A DNA stretch of 64,000 nt from Mayamaea pseudoterrestris (Eukaryota; Bacillariophyta; Bacillariophyceae; Sellaphorales; Sellaphoraceae): NCBI GenBank assembly GCA_027923505.1, contig BROI01000022.1:186001-250000 (forward strand), read 5' to 3'. Both the position numbers and the translations under genes were made by a program. The first letter of the stretch is position 1; each line of letters opens with the position of its first letter. Below the pieces are notes generated by a model. It saw nothing but the letters and a program-made list of their open reading frames with translations, was not told where the DNA came from and did not search any database. Of the stretch, positions 1-12,200 are shown in pieces.

Positions 1-570
1 CCATTCGCCAAGCGAACTTCGGTGGTTCCGTCACCGACAGTGAGTGAGACAGAGCAGCGAGCCAATTGCAAGGACACGCCGAAACGTTACGTCGCAACAT
101 TCGATGAACAACTGATGCGTCAGGAGGCCCACTTGACGATGTTTTGAACGGCTGCATGGTTGCCTTGCCAAGCTCAAATTGCTCGACACAACAATCCGTA
201 CTACATGTTTGCAGATGCAGGCATTCTGAAATTTCGAACAATCTATTACATCACAAATTGATTAACAATCGGAATCTAATAATAAATTTTCGCGTATGGC
301 CATGTTCAAGTAAAAAACGAGACGGCGACAAGTCGTAGAACAGGGGTTGTACGCAGGTCGTTGTCAATCGACTCGTGCTCATTATTCCAACCCACTTATA
401 CGCAAAACTGCCTCATAAACCATCAAATTGATGTAAAATCAACATTGCACATGGTCGTCAAAGTCGGTAAGGCCGTCCAGGCATCGCCTCTGGCTCGCTA
501 AACTGCCAGTGCTTTGGCACAATGCACTTTTATTGTAGCTAGCATGGTCGCCGGAATATTCTTTCGAGCA
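1..570. other. No gene recognised
   Basis: Only short open frames without recognisable protein features are present. The stretch is the 3' flank of the minus-strand membrane-protein gene that ends at 571. I see no RNA gene or repeat here. Confidence 0.5.
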
Positions 571-1371
571 TCAAACAGGTAATTCAGCGGAAGAATTGAC
601 AGCTGCAACCGGTACTTCCTTTACGCCACCATTGCTGCTGTCGCTACCCTTCTCGACATCGCCTGCTGCAGCAGCTGTTGCATCCTCGTTACCATCGTCA
701 TCGCCCTCATCATCGTCAGAGTCGTCCATTGCAAAACCTTCCTTGTCATCCACGTCACTCATGGCGACCGTGTCGTCGCAAGGGTTATTCGCAAAGGTTG
801 CAGCATCAATGTTTGTTTGCTCGTCATCGTCGTCTTCACAGCGACTGCAATGGTTCCAGTAGCTAACATGTATCATGGCAACCAGCAAAAGCGCCAGGAC
901 GACACCGACAAAATATAGAAACATGGTCCATACATCGAAATTCGGATACTCTAGCTCATAATCATCGTCATCGTGTAAGATACTCGAGCCCCAAACCCGT
1001 TGCTGAAGGATCAAAATGAGCCAAGCCATCAAGCCGGAAAAGAAGAGTCTCATCGTCAGCGTCTTTTGGTGCATGAAGCGCATGGTGAATCGTCTTCCGT
1101 CGTCATTACGTAATTGACGATTCCAATGAGTGGAGAGCATCAGAGTCATGCTTCCAAAGACTACCATTGTCACACCCATGGCAGCGAACAGATGCAAAAC
1201 ATGGTGGTGCTCGTGCGCGTCGGATGGAATAAAGTTGACGCTGCTATGGCTCCTCATTGTTGCGGGCGACGACATGTTTGATGGTATTATAGAGTGAGTA
1301 GGTAGCGACGTAATTCTGTTTCGAAAAGTAGCAAAATGCGGCCGTCGCGTGTATGCTTGATGGAAGGCCAT
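571..1371 (-). CDS. Small three-pass membrane protein with acidic tail, function unknown
   Basis: A 266-residue intronless frame starting at ATG 1371. Three hydrophobic stretches are visible, at about residues 57-80, 104-122 and 147-171, so it is predicted to be a membrane protein. The C-terminal third is low-complexity and strongly acidic, with runs of Asp and Glu after a CSRCEDDDDE segment, and should be cytosolic or luminal and disordered. An in-frame internal Met at residue 33 (MSSPATMRS) is an alternative start, and the first 32 residues are basic. No family is recognised. The upstream neighbour is the SulP permease gene, on the opposite strand and starting at 1954, so the two are divergently arranged. 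Confidence 0.6.
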   Translation of the reverse strand: MAFHQAYTRRPHFATFRNRITSLPTHSIIPSNMSSPATMRSHSSVNFIPSDAHEHHHVLHLFAAMGVTMVVFGSMTLMLSTHWNRQLRNDDGRRFTMRFMHQKTLTMRLFFSGLMAWLILILQQRVWGSSILHDDDDYELEYPNFDVWTMFLYFVGVVLALLLVAMIHVSYWNHCSRCEDDDDEQTNIDAATFANNPCDDTVAMSDVDDKEGFAMDDSDDDEGDDDGNEDATAAAAGDVEKGSDSSNGGVKEVPVAAVNSSAELPV

Positions 1372-1953
1372 GGTTGGACGCGGCTCGAGGTATTTTGGGA
1401 ACTTGAAGGGTGACGGAGAGGGTCACAGCTTTTGCATCTTGAAAACCATGTCGTAGCAGTCGTGCCAATCCAGAACCACGTAAGTTATCCATTCAGCCAA
1501 TCAGAAGCTGTTGAAGCACTTTCGGAGTTTCATACTTAACGGACATGAGTATCCGCGCCTTTCAAGCCATCTGCCACTATTGCCCTGGGTGCCGGGATAC
1601 AAATTGGGCCAATCAAAACGATGCGCAGACATTTCGACAGGAGAGCTCGATCAAGAGGTCTCGACTCGTGTTTTGCGACTCCGCCATCCCAAGCAACCGT
1701 CACAATTCACGGCGACCTCTTCATTGATTGAGCAAACACAAAGTTTGAATCGTCTTTCGCTCCAAGTCAAAGTGTAAGTGTGGATCGTTTCTCGACTCTG
1801 GCTTGACAAGAGAGGATCAGTCTTTGTTTCAGGTTTTGTTGCATTGCTGGAGCTGCGCGGAATCGACGGATCGACTCGAAGATCCATCACAGTCAACCAT
1901 TGGTTCGCTCACCTTGTCTCCTCCAATCCATTGATTCTACAGCTAACTGCATC

Positions 1954-4190
1954 ATGTCGGATCTTGACAAGGACACTGCTCGCAGCGGGTCGGACGACTC
2001 CAGTTCCAACCTTCGCAACCGTGGAACCGTTTCCAAGCATCGCGCCCAGCTCGACAAGCTTGAAGGCGACGCTTCCCATTCAGTCGCTCACGCAATCCCT
2101 GAAATCACCAAGAAGGAACGTCTTGATACGTGGGACATGGCCAAGACCACAATTACCAACTTTACCAAGCCGCCGCAGTCTCCAGAGGAGTGGATCTCCT
2201 TTTTGTTCCCAGCCTATCGCTGGCTCAAGGTGTACGACGTCAAGAGTGACCTCTCGAAGGATTTGATTGCTGGCTTGACTGTCGGAGTCATGGTCATTCC
2301 ACAGAGTATGAGTTACGCCAAGCTTGCTGGCTTGCCAGTCGAGTACGGCTTGTACTCGGCCTTTGTTCCAGTTTTCATGTACGCCATTTTCGGATCCAGT
2401 CGCCAGCTGGCCATTGGACCCGTCGCCTTGGTGTCGCTCCTCTTGAGCTCGGGTCTTGGACGCATTATGGAGAAGCGCGGCTTTGTCAGTGCGGACGACG
2501 ACAATTACGACATGGATTTCTACATTAACATGGCGCTGCAGGCGAGTTTTCTGGTTGGCGTCATTAACATTGGACTTGGGCTCTTGCGTCTTGGATTCAT
2601 TACCATTTTCTTGAGTCACGCTGTCATTTCCGGTTTCATTTCGGGAGCGGCCTTGATTATTGCCAGCTCGCAGCTCAAGTACTTGTTTGGTAAGTCATTT
2701 GATCGGGCGCTGCGTCGTCTCGGATCCCTTGTCGGCAACTTGTCGCTCACACGCTTGCTATTCGTCCACCACTTTCGACAGGCGTCAAGACGGAACGTTA
2801 CGATACCCTACAAGGCAACCTCAAGACGCTGATTCTGAACCTCAAGGACACGAACTGGCGCGTTGTCATTATGGGCTTCTCGGCGCTGTTCATGCTCTTG
2901 GGAATCAAGCAGGTTGCCAGACGCGTTCCAAGACTCAAGTGGATCCAGCCGCTCGGACCATTGACTGTCACTATCATTGCCATTGTCCTCACGGCTGCGC
3001 TCAACCTCGACGAGCGCGGTATTGACGTTGTTGGAGAGATTCCCAAGGGGATGCCGCCATTCACGGCTGGTGCCTGGACACCCATTGAAAACTTTGGCGA
3101 GCTCATTGTTCCAGTCATTTCCATCGTCCTCATTGGCTTTCTCGAATCGATTGCCATTGCTCGCAAGTTTGCTGCCAGGCACAAGTACGAAATTGAACCG
3201 TCGTTGGAGCTCATGGGACTTGGTTTCGCCAATCTCTTTGGTGGCATGTTTGGCGGATACCCAGTCACTGGTTCATTCAGCCGCTCGGCCGTCAACAATG
3301 ACAGTGGCGCCAAGACTGGACTTGCGGGTATTGTCACGGGCATTCTCGTCATGTTTGTCCTCTTGTTTTTGACACCCATTTTTGAAATTCTTCCGACTGC
3401 CATTCTCGGAGCCATTGTTATTGCCGGTGTCATTAGCTTGGTCGATTACCCCGAAGCGATCTTTCTCTACAAGGTTCATAAGAAGGACTTTTGCCTCTGG
3501 GTTATTGCGTTTCTATTGTCGCTTCTCTTTGGTGTCGAAATGGGCCTTGCCGTTTCTGTCGGTCTTTCTTTGGTGATTGTTCTCTACGAGAGCGCCTATC
3601 CTCAGACGGCAATTTTGGGTCGCCTTCCAGGTACGTTTCGCCCAGCGGCAATATGCTCTGTCTTGCGAACAATTATGGCACAGCAGCTCAACATCCTGCG
3701 TTCACCTTTTTTTTTAACAGGCACAACGGTCTACCGCAATGTCAAGGAGTACCAAGACGCTGAAACGTTTGACGGCATCGTCGTCATTCGCGTCAACGCT
3801 CCCCTCTACTTTGCCAACGCGGAGAATATCCGTGACAAGATTCGCAAATATCGTCTGGCGGCAGAAGAAAAGTCTGGAGAAGACCTCAAGTTCCTTATTG
3901 TCGACTTGACGCCTTGCTCGCACATTGACGTTAGCGCTCTTCACGTCCTCATGGATATGAACGATAACTACAAGTCTCGCAACCAGCAGCTCTGCTTTAG
4001 CAACCCGTGCCTCACTGTCCTAGAGCAGTTTGAGCTTAGCGGCTTGACCGAGAAGGTTGGACGCAACTACTTTTTCTCGTCGACACACGACGCAGTCAAG
4101 GCTTGCCTCAACGAACTCGATGTCGAGTCCAACTCGACGCGCGATGGCAAGGAGGACGAAGCATCGGAACTTGACGAAGAGGCCTTGTAG
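1954..4190 (+). CDS. SulP/SLC26-family anion (sulfate-type) permease with STAS domain
   Basis: Three exons, 1954-2689, 2782-3630 and 3721-4190, giving 684 residues. Introns are 92 and 90 bp with GTAAGT and GTACGT donors and CAG ends. The start is the first ATG (MSDLDKDTARSG). After a hydrophilic N-terminus comes the SulP signature region (PQSMSYAKLAGLPVEYGLYS) and about a dozen hydrophobic segments, including SGFISGAALIIASSQLKYLF and GGYPVTGSFSRSAVNNDSGA. The cytosolic C-terminus is a STAS domain (IVVIRVNAPLYFANAENIRD, FLIVDLTPCSHIDVSALHVL). The family moves sulfate or other anions across the plasma or an internal membrane, and the exact substrate cannot be read from sequence. The second intron is a multiple of three and has no in-frame stop, so its retention would add 30 residues just before the STAS domain. 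Confidence 0.92.
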
Positions 4191-4592
4191 GGAGCGAGGC
4201 AAGTGTTTTGACGCATGCTCATGTTTCTGTTTTTGGGAAGGTTGGTGCCGTATTATTTAGAGCAGTAGGACCATAACTTTGACTATAGTTTACGATCCCG
4301 TTGATTGTTAGTATACTTACTGGCTGTAATTTGTAGTTAAGCTTGTGTAAAGATTGTCGGGTAGCTGAAGCTTTGCTTTGATCGAGCGAATCCATCAACT
4401 ACCGAGGTGCAACGGCGAGCCAACTCCAGCACCTCTACTCAACGGTAAACTCACATGACACATTTACCAGCTAAGACAGCATTACCGAATGGTTCCCTCG
4501 TTCCACTTTTAACAAACTTCCAACGCCTTTGAGAGGCCAAGACGGACGAAAAGCATGAACAGCCATTTAGTCAAGCTCGTCGCTCGCCATTG
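4191..4592. other. Intergenic, no gene seen
   Basis: About 400 bp between the SulP stop and the next start on the same strand. It should hold the 3' untranslated end of the permease and the promoter of the next gene. I see no clear repeat or RNA gene. Confidence 0.5.
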
Positions 4593-5924
4593 ATGACCAT
4601 GAGACCTATCATTTTGGACCCCAAAAGCCCGCCGGTGCCTTGCAGAGTAACAAAGAAGTCGCCCACACCGCACCGACCTCGAATGCAGCAACATTTGCGA
4701 GACAAAAGTCACCTGCCGCCGACTGAGCCAACTAGCATCTACGATCGAGCCAAGCAGCAGCAAGCGGCGCGTGAGCTCAAGGTTGAATTTCTTCGGCGAA
4801 CGCTGACGAGCGAGTGCACCTTTACGCCCAAAACGATCACACGACAGTCTCAACAAGCAGTCACTTCATTGCGCGGCAAGGATAATTCCGTCTTTGAGCG
4901 TTTGTACCATATTAAAAGCGGACCATACTTAAAAGGCTCCGTCGCGAAGCATTCGCCCATTGCTCGCCCGTCGGCTGGCAAGCTGCCGCCACAGCATCGC
5001 ATACTGTCGACAATGTCCACTCCAAGCGGAAGTATGAGCCGCCACAGTCGCCAGTCATCACAGCAGCAACAATTCATGAGCCGACGACTTGAGAATCTAT
5101 ACGACTATGGCGTTAGTAAATTGCTTTCACGCCCCAAGAGTCACCAAGACGAAAAGCAGTTTCGCGACTGGCGGTACGAAACCAAGCAGCTGCAGGACAG
5201 CAGCAAATCAACAAGATACAATAGAGGCAGCGAGACGAATACCAACCAGCGTTTTTCCTCGATGCGCATGGTTCCGACAAGGCAGCAACCAACGAATGCA
5301 CGAGTGCGCCGTAAGATTCCTCCAGGCTTTTCTACGCCATCACCACGTCGGCCGCTGTATCCTCCTCCGTCAATCTTGACTCGAAGCGGCAGCAATAACA
5401 GCAATCTAAAATTTCCGTCGGAGATTGTGGTTGACATGGCAAGCATGAGCTCGCCCGATGGAGTCTTGGCCATGCAACGTAAATCGTTGCTGCCAATTCC
5501 GAAACGTTTGTTGATGGATTCACCCGAAATGAAAGCGGTTCCGTGGCCGTCATCGTTACCGTCTCCAAACCCTTGGCGAGAATCCTCTTCCATTGTTCGC
5601 AATAACAATATTAAAGCGTGTCGAAGCAAGCAGCAGCAGCAAGCAATTTCCCCAAAGGTTTGGAAGTCAGCCTCGCCCAAACCATGGCATACGCCGCTCC
5701 GCAAGGATTATCAATGGACGACGCCGCCACCGCCGCAGCCGCAAACGACCGACTATTCAGTGTACTCAAGTCCTGGTATTCCAGCTGCCGTTTCAGAGTC
5801 GACGGAGGAATGGGGAATGAGCGACGTAATCTTGGTTGATGAAGGCAAAACTGGCGTTGACTTGAAGCACGAGAGCACGACGGATGATGACGACGACTCT
5901 GGCACTATTTACGGATCGATATGA
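4593..5924 (+). CDS. Basic, low-complexity protein of unknown function
   Basis: A 443-residue intronless frame from ATG 4593 (MTMRPIILDPKSPP). It is rich in Arg, Lys, Ser, Pro and Gln, with no membrane segment or signal peptide. Residues about 68-100 read ECTFTPKTITRQSQQ followed by SVFERLY. The pairing of a C-T-F-x-P-K box with a following FERLY segment occurs in many protist repeat proteins, some of them cytoskeletal, but this is a weak clue. The rest looks disordered (PSPRRPLYPPPS, TTPPPPQPQ) and ends in an acidic tail with five consecutive Asp. Long coherent reading through biased sequence supports a real gene. No function is assigned. Confidence 0.6.
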   Translation: MTMRPIILDPKSPPVPCRVTKKSPTPHRPRMQQHLRDKSHLPPTEPTSIYDRAKQQQAARELKVEFLRRTLTSECTFTPKTITRQSQQAVTSLRGKDNSVFERLYHIKSGPYLKGSVAKHSPIARPSAGKLPPQHRILSTMSTPSGSMSRHSRQSSQQQQFMSRRLENLYDYGVSKLLSRPKSHQDEKQFRDWRYETKQLQDSSKSTRYNRGSETNTNQRFSSMRMVPTRQQPTNARVRRKIPPGFSTPSPRRPLYPPPSILTRSGSNNSNLKFPSEIVVDMASMSSPDGVLAMQRKSLLPIPKRLLMDSPEMKAVPWPSSLPSPNPWRESSSIVRNNNIKACRSKQQQQAISPKVWKSASPKPWHTPLRKDYQWTTPPPPQPQTTDYSVYSSPGIPAAVSESTEEWGMSDVILVDEGKTGVDLKHESTTDDDDDSGTIYGSI

Positions 5925-6081
5925 AGGAGTAAACGCTTGGTTTGGATTGCTGTCGTATCACTGTCAGCTATAATCACCAAAAGAAAAGCAATTGAAGTAT
6001 CGTACACTTCTTTTCTTCGTCATGTTGCTTGCATTGTTGCTGCGTTTCCTTCCATTAATACTCGTGCTGCTCGTTACTACG

Positions 6082-6467
6082 CCACAAGGCAATAGTATGA
6101 AACGAGTGCCAGTGTCAATTACGTCGCAAGGCAATAATATGAAACGAGTGCCAGTGTCAATGACGTCATAAGGCAATAGTACGAAACGAGTGCCAGTGAA
6201 AAGCACGTCATAAGGCAATAGTATGAAACGAGTGCCAGTGAAAACACTGGGTCATAAAGGCAATAGTATGAAACGAGTGCCAGTGAAAACTACGTCAGCA
6301 AGTAATTTTGTGAAACGAGTGCCAGTGAAAAAACGAGTCACGAGGCAATAGTATTTAACGAGTGCCAATGAAAACTGCGTTATAAGGCAATAATATGAAA
6401 CAAGTGCCAGTGAAAACTGCGTCATAAAGGCAATAGTATGAAACGAGTGCCAGTGAAAACTACGTCA
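6082..6467 (+). repeat. 42-bp tandem array 1, nine units, CRE-like motifs
   Basis: Nine units each contain GAAACGAGTGCCAGTG. The AAACG positions are near 6100, 6142, 6184, 6226, 6271, 6313, 6356, 6398 and 6441, a period of 42-45 bp. Between cores lies AAGGCAATAGTAT and an ACGTCA element, and one unit carries a perfect CRE palindrome TGACGTCA at 6161-6168. The last ACGTCA (6462-6467) is 83 bp before the ATG of the GT92 gene at 6551. The same unit recurs at 25,491-25,889 and 27,842-28,072. Units vary by several substitutions, so the array is not a very recent expansion. Confidence 0.9.
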
Positions 6468-6550
6468 TTTGATCAAACCGCTACGACAGTCGCTCGTCTC
6501 GTCAAGGCGCATCGCTCATCGCTCATCACAACATGAATGCGCCATGAATC

Positions 6551-9176
6551 ATGGCGAGCGCTGCTGTTCGACAGCGAGCAAGACAGCAGCAGCAGTTATT
6601 GTATCACCACGAAAAGGAAGATAATGTTGAAAAGGTTGAGGAGGAAGCCTTTCATCATCATAATGACGAATCAAAGACACAGAACCAATCGATCTCCTTC
6701 AGATCATTATTATTTCTTCGTCGACGACAAAGGAAGAAAGCCATTGTCAATGCATGCTTCCTCTTGACTGTTTCATTCGTTTTTGTTTGGTCGATACGAA
6801 AACAAAGACATCGATTTCATATCCGGCGTCATCAATTGATAACGCCAGAATCACGGCTGTCGAACAATGTAACACTCAAGCTCGAGAGTAATTTGCAGCA
6901 ACTCCGTCAAGCGCCGACGAGTCAAATTCAGCAGCAGCAGCAAGACCAGTTACGAGGTCAAAATGTCAAAATCCTTACAATCTACGCCGAATCTCCAAGT
7001 ACGTTGGATATCAAGACGCTTCCCTTGCCGCCTCGCAATACGACGGCCGAATCACTCACCAAGTACACTTATCCGAAAGTCCGTAATTGCAACTCGCTCG
7101 AGCAGTTTCCGGTCGACGACTTTCCCAACGACGATCCATTTCTGCCATGGAGTACGTATCGGTATTGAATATAGAGAGCTTGGCGAGACGTCGTCTGCAA
7201 AAACGTCTCGTTATTCGATACATCTATACCTCATCCATTCACTCGCTCTCACTTTTACTTACAGTCCATGACTATTTTGTCAATGAACAACGCACCCATG
7301 TCACCATTGTCGCGCAAAACAAACGTCGCTGTCAGACTGGAAGAGGCAATGAGCAAGCCATGGAGCACTGGGAGCCACAAATGGCGCTCTTTCAACCGGT
7401 TCCAGTGAGAGTCGAGACACTTGAAAACAGCAATGGAAGGGGGACGCACCTACGATATAGTCTTTCGTCACTGGAGAATGCGACACATTCCGAAACGAGG
7501 TTTCTTTGTCACTTTCACAACAAACAATTGAACGAAACAACACTGTCTGTCTTTGCGTTCAACTACGAATTCGTTTCCTGGCGCAAGCATCGAGGCCTCA
7601 TGTTTGAGACAAGTGGAGGCAAGGGCGATACCAGCAAACTGGAAACGTCGCAGCTAGTCTTTTACTGTCCCATTCCAGACTTCTTGAAGAAGCAGCAGCA
7701 AACGTCCCCATTAGAAAGTGTCGACTTTTACCTGGACATTGTTCCGATTCGCACGCCAGCACGTCGGCAGTTTCTTCTCACGCCAGATCATGTCGGTCCA
7801 AAGGAGTGGAGCAAATTGACGCCCTTCGACGTTTCTGCCAACTATGGAAACCACGTACTACCGGAAATTGCCGATTCTGGACGATGGGCTAACCTTCCAC
7901 TCTGCTGGCCGCCACTATTACGCTATTCATCTAGTGTTGCTTCCATTTCAAATTCAACAATAGATACGGCAGCGTCCAATAGCGACAGCAAGAGAAAGCG
8001 GCATCGGCTAGTCGCTTGTACATGGGCAGCGGCAAGCTATCACCGTCGGGGTGATGTGGCGGCGGTGCATGACACTAGTCGACGTTTGCGAGAATGGATT
8101 GCCTTTCATCGGCTCGTCGGCTTAGATCACTTGTACATTTACGACAATACACAGCATCCCATGGTATCGAATGATACTATTCACGCGACCACTTATAAGT
8201 CTCCACTAGAAGACATCGCGAAACAGGAAGATCAAAGTTTCGTGACATACATTCCCTGGAAACCGAAAATTTGCAATAACAATCGACCTCAACATGCAGT
8301 TCCTGGAGAGCGCAGCTCTCAATATGCGGCGGAAGCCTCTTGTCGAGAGCGTTACGGCTCGCAGACGGATTGGCTCGTCTTTATGGATATTGATGAGTAC
8401 TTGGTCCCCATGGGGAATGACACTTGGAATGCTGTTTTGGATAAAGCGGACGAAGACGGCGTCAAGGCTCTCAAACTCAAAAGTGCGCGGGGGCGACCAA
8501 GGTTGGAATTCATGGATGAAATGCCAGCTAATTCTGAATCGCAAGCTTGCGAAAACATGATAGATGCACGCGTTTCCACCGCACCCGAGCCATGCCTTGT
8601 TCCTCGATCCAATGAAACTATTCTGCGCGTCTACAACTGCGACTACATTAAACTGCCTCGGCCGGAACGTTTCTCTCGCGCCATGAAGCAGATCTATCGA
8701 CCAGACTTTGTACTTCAGCACTTCGTGCACTATTCTTGCGTCACGACGCACATGGCAACGTACTACAAGGATCGACACGACAAGGAAACGTTTCAAAAAG
8801 GCGTCAAGAGTGAGGAATGGTACGACTCGTGACATGTTGCTGGGTTTTAATTCAAGGCAGTGGATTTTATGTACCATTTGAGCCTCACCTTTCCGCCATT
8901 CGCAGGGCGGACATGTTTGTCGACGAACTATCGCAGGGCGTGTTGGTGCACACAAAGTCTGTGCTGCCGCACGAAACAATATATAGAAACCGCTCTTGTT
9001 ATCTGGGGTCCAAGACTCCATGTCCACTCGGAATAGCGTGTCCAGCATCAACACCATTTGTCTTTGGCCAGCACCAAAGCAATTCGTTCCATGATGAGCG
9101 AGGCGAATATTGCAACTGCTGGGTGAATGAGAAACTAGAGAAGTTAATTTTAAAGCTTGAACGAGCGCTAATGTAA
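6551..9176 (+). CDS. GT92-family (DUF23) glycosyltransferase, type II membrane protein
   Basis: Three exons, 6551-7151, 7265-8819 and 8906-9176, about 808 residues. Intron 1 (113 bp, GTACGT...ACAG) restores FLPWIHDYF, matching the intronless FLPWIHDVF of the paralogue at 21-24 kb. Intron 2 is best placed at 8820-8905, because that gives the same spacing to FVDEL as in the paralogue. An in-frame 41-bp alternative ends at 8860. A hydrophobic segment at about residues 70-84 (FLLTVSFVFVWSI) followed by basic residues is a signal anchor, so the catalytic part should be luminal, probably in the Golgi. GT92 hallmarks are FHRLVGLDHLYIYDN, PGERSSQYAAEASC and the metal-binding DxD in WLVFMDIDEYL. The family transfers galactose or related sugars to glycans. 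The acceptor is unknown. Confidence 0.85.
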
Positions 9177-9236
9177 TAAATGTACGTAGTAGACTGACTC
9201 TCGTAACATTTCGTAAAGCAGTAACTAATACTTTTA

Positions 9237-12200
9237 TTAGCGTTTGGTTTTATTTAACGTATCCGCCAACTGCTGCTTCAAATTCGCCATAATGTCGGCA
9301 CTTGCTCGAGGCCGTATAGCACCAGCCGGTTGTTGCGCCGTATATCCTGGCGGTTGCAGACCACCGCTTGCGTTGTATGAACGAAAGTTAAAACTCTGCT
9401 GTGGCGGGCGCTGTTGTTGCGCCATGTTGCTCATCTGCTGCGACTGATATCCTTGGTTCCACTGACCCGGTCGCTGCTGATGAGCGCCCTGTTGATACTG
9501 CGGTGGGTATTGCTGTTGCTGCGGCTGTTGCCGGTAATTCGCGCCGCTGTGTTGCTGATATTGCTGCGACAGGTGTTGTTGCTGCCATTGTGGTTGTTGC
9601 ATATTGTAATTCATTCCAGGCTGTGGCGGGGCGTGCGTTGGTTGTCCCTGCCAGGCAGTCTGCCCGTTCGGCCGATTTGGAGCCAAAAAAGGATTTGCGA
9701 CGTGCGGAAGCTGAGGCATCGGCGGCGGCAGAGGGCGCCGATAAGTCTGTTGCGGCTCCATGGACCCCCAAGATCGTGTACCTGGTTGGTTCATTTGATT
9801 CCCACGGCCGTTTTGGTAGGCGAGTTGTCTCTCTTGACTGCTTATATTCATGCTACCATACCCTTGCTGATGACTCTGATTGTTGCCCGATCCGCCCATA
9901 TTTGCGATTGTGCCGCCAAATCTATTTAAGCGAGGACGTCGAATAATCTTATCGTCCGGCTTCAACGAGGGCGGTGGCGGCCGAGCACCTGGAAGCAATA
10001 TGCTCTTGTGCGAAAGCTTGGGTGGCTCGGTAAACGCTGCAACCACGACTTCATTCGAATGCAATTTATCGGAGAAGACCCTGCTCGAGTCACTTGTAGC
10101 CTCTGCATTCGGCGGCAGCGGAATTGAGACTTCATCGCCCAAAGGAAACACCTCATGACTCAAGGGAGGACGCACTGCACCAGTCAGCCCCTTGACTCCA
10201 TGCGACGCCGAGTCAGTGAGACGAGCCTTCGGCGCCGTCGCCGTCTTGCCATCCACTATCGTCAGCAATTTATTTGCAAATGGATGTGAATTATGCGTAT
10301 AAAGATAACCATCATCCATGCCTCGCGCATTACAAAGAAGCTCCTCCTTGGTCCACTTGGACATCGTTGGTGACATGGCAGCCAGCAATCGTTCTTCTTC
10401 AATAAAAGGAAGAAGGACGACCCAAAGCCAAGGCATGGCTTTGCCATTTGGATCTACTGGAACAGAAGTCGGGTAAAAGTCATTGATTGGAGATTCCGGA
10501 TCAAGCATTAGCCATCGCGAAGCCACAGGAATTGCATGCGACGAATCAGGAGGCAACACAGCCATAAGCTGCTCTATCGGGTTAAATGGCGCATTTTGTT
10601 CAAAAGACTTGCAATCATTCTGAAACCGCTCAATGTTCTTAAGATCAGAAGCGAATGGCGCATAATGGAATGGATAGTACCACTTCCAGCTCGGACACCC
10701 GTCGTAGTAATACTTCATCACCCAACAGAGCCCCATGACGTACGACCGAAATAAGTGTTCCCGTCCACCATGCTTCTCGACATCATCCGCTTTGCACTTA
10801 TCGCGATAGTATCTATCCTTCCAACCAGGCTCATGTAAGCGAACCTTGTCTTCAACCTGCTTGGCATGTTCGTCGAGCTTTTGTCGAATTTGCGCTTGTA
10901 CCTTGTCTTTGAACACACGCGCAGTCTCTGGATCAAGCTCTTCCACCAACGCTTCCTCTAATTTTGGCAAATTGTCTTCGAGTTCATCGTCATCGACAAC
11001 AACATCAATGTCGTCGTCGCAAAATTCTGCCCCATCCTCATACAGTTCCGCATCCCCAACCGCACCGGCTTCAATCGTATTTGTCGCCTCTGCAGGTGCT
11101 GTTTCATCGTCCTGCTCGATTAATATAACTTGCTCATGCTTTCGCTTGCTGCCACTACGATTTACACTTTCGTCAGCCATCGATTCACCAGATTGCGCGT
11201 CAGCGTATTGAGACTCACTGGCGCTGTCGCCAGCAGACGTTGCCGTCTCATTTAGCATTTCAGCTCCATTGTCAGTACCCTTATTTCTTCCAACATCGAG
11301 CTCCTCAGTCGCATTTCCAGCACCACTGACAGCCGTCAGTGATTGTTTCAACGCCAATGCAGCTCTTGTATTTTCCTCAATCTCCATATGCTTAATCTTT
11401 TTCGATTGACGAGTATCGTCCTTACGACCATGTTTGCGCGAGAGCGGCACAACTGTTTGTTCGCTGGCACCTAGAATTTTTGACGACCGTCCCTTGCGCG
11501 CGTGATGCTCGACTGGTGCTGTTGGCTCTGGCGGTGGTCCAGGATTGTTACGGCGTCCACCTTGCTGCTTGTCGCGCGCCTTGCGATCCTGCTGAAACTT
11601 CTTGTTGCGTTCCTCCGATTCGTGCTTCATGGCAAAAACATAATCCTCCAGCGCACCTACTTGACTAAGAATAACGTCAACATGCGAAAGATTAACATTT
11701 CCTCCACTTTTTGTTATATAGTCGCCGAGCGACGGCAATATGCGCTTGTAAACATTGAACAAAAAGTCGAGTCCGCCGTCACGAATATCCAGACTCGGTA
11801 AATGCGGCAAAAAGTCATTACCAACAAAGAAACAAAGAAAGACAATATCATCAATTAGTCGCTCCAAACTAGGCGCGAATGAGAGATACTCAGGCCGCAA
11901 GCATTCTTCAAACTCGGCTTGCAAATATTCGCGCAGTATTGGGATGCTAATACGCTGCAGCGGCGTTTGCTGATTCTCGAGCAACCCCATGGCTTCAGCG
12001 CCAACCGCTTGATTCAATTGCTCTTGCTGATCCTTGTGACCCGAATCAAGTTGCCGTTGCTCTGCCATTTCCACCGACTTGCGCCCAAACAAAACTTGCT
12101 CGCGACAAACATAAAAGTGCGCCTCATGCGTGGCCAAACCCAGCATAATCAAGTCAGCATCCAGTCCATGCAGTACATGAACAGCATTTGGATCGTAACC

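Noticed and set aside
596-862. Ser-rich open frame on the plus strand
   Set aside because: It is the antisense of the acidic Asp/Glu-coding tail of the minus-strand membrane-protein gene.
8820-8860. A 41-bp second intron in the first GT92 gene
   Set aside because: It is in frame and possible, but the 86-bp alternative (8820-8905) gives the same spacing as the paralogue and a size nearer the other introns.
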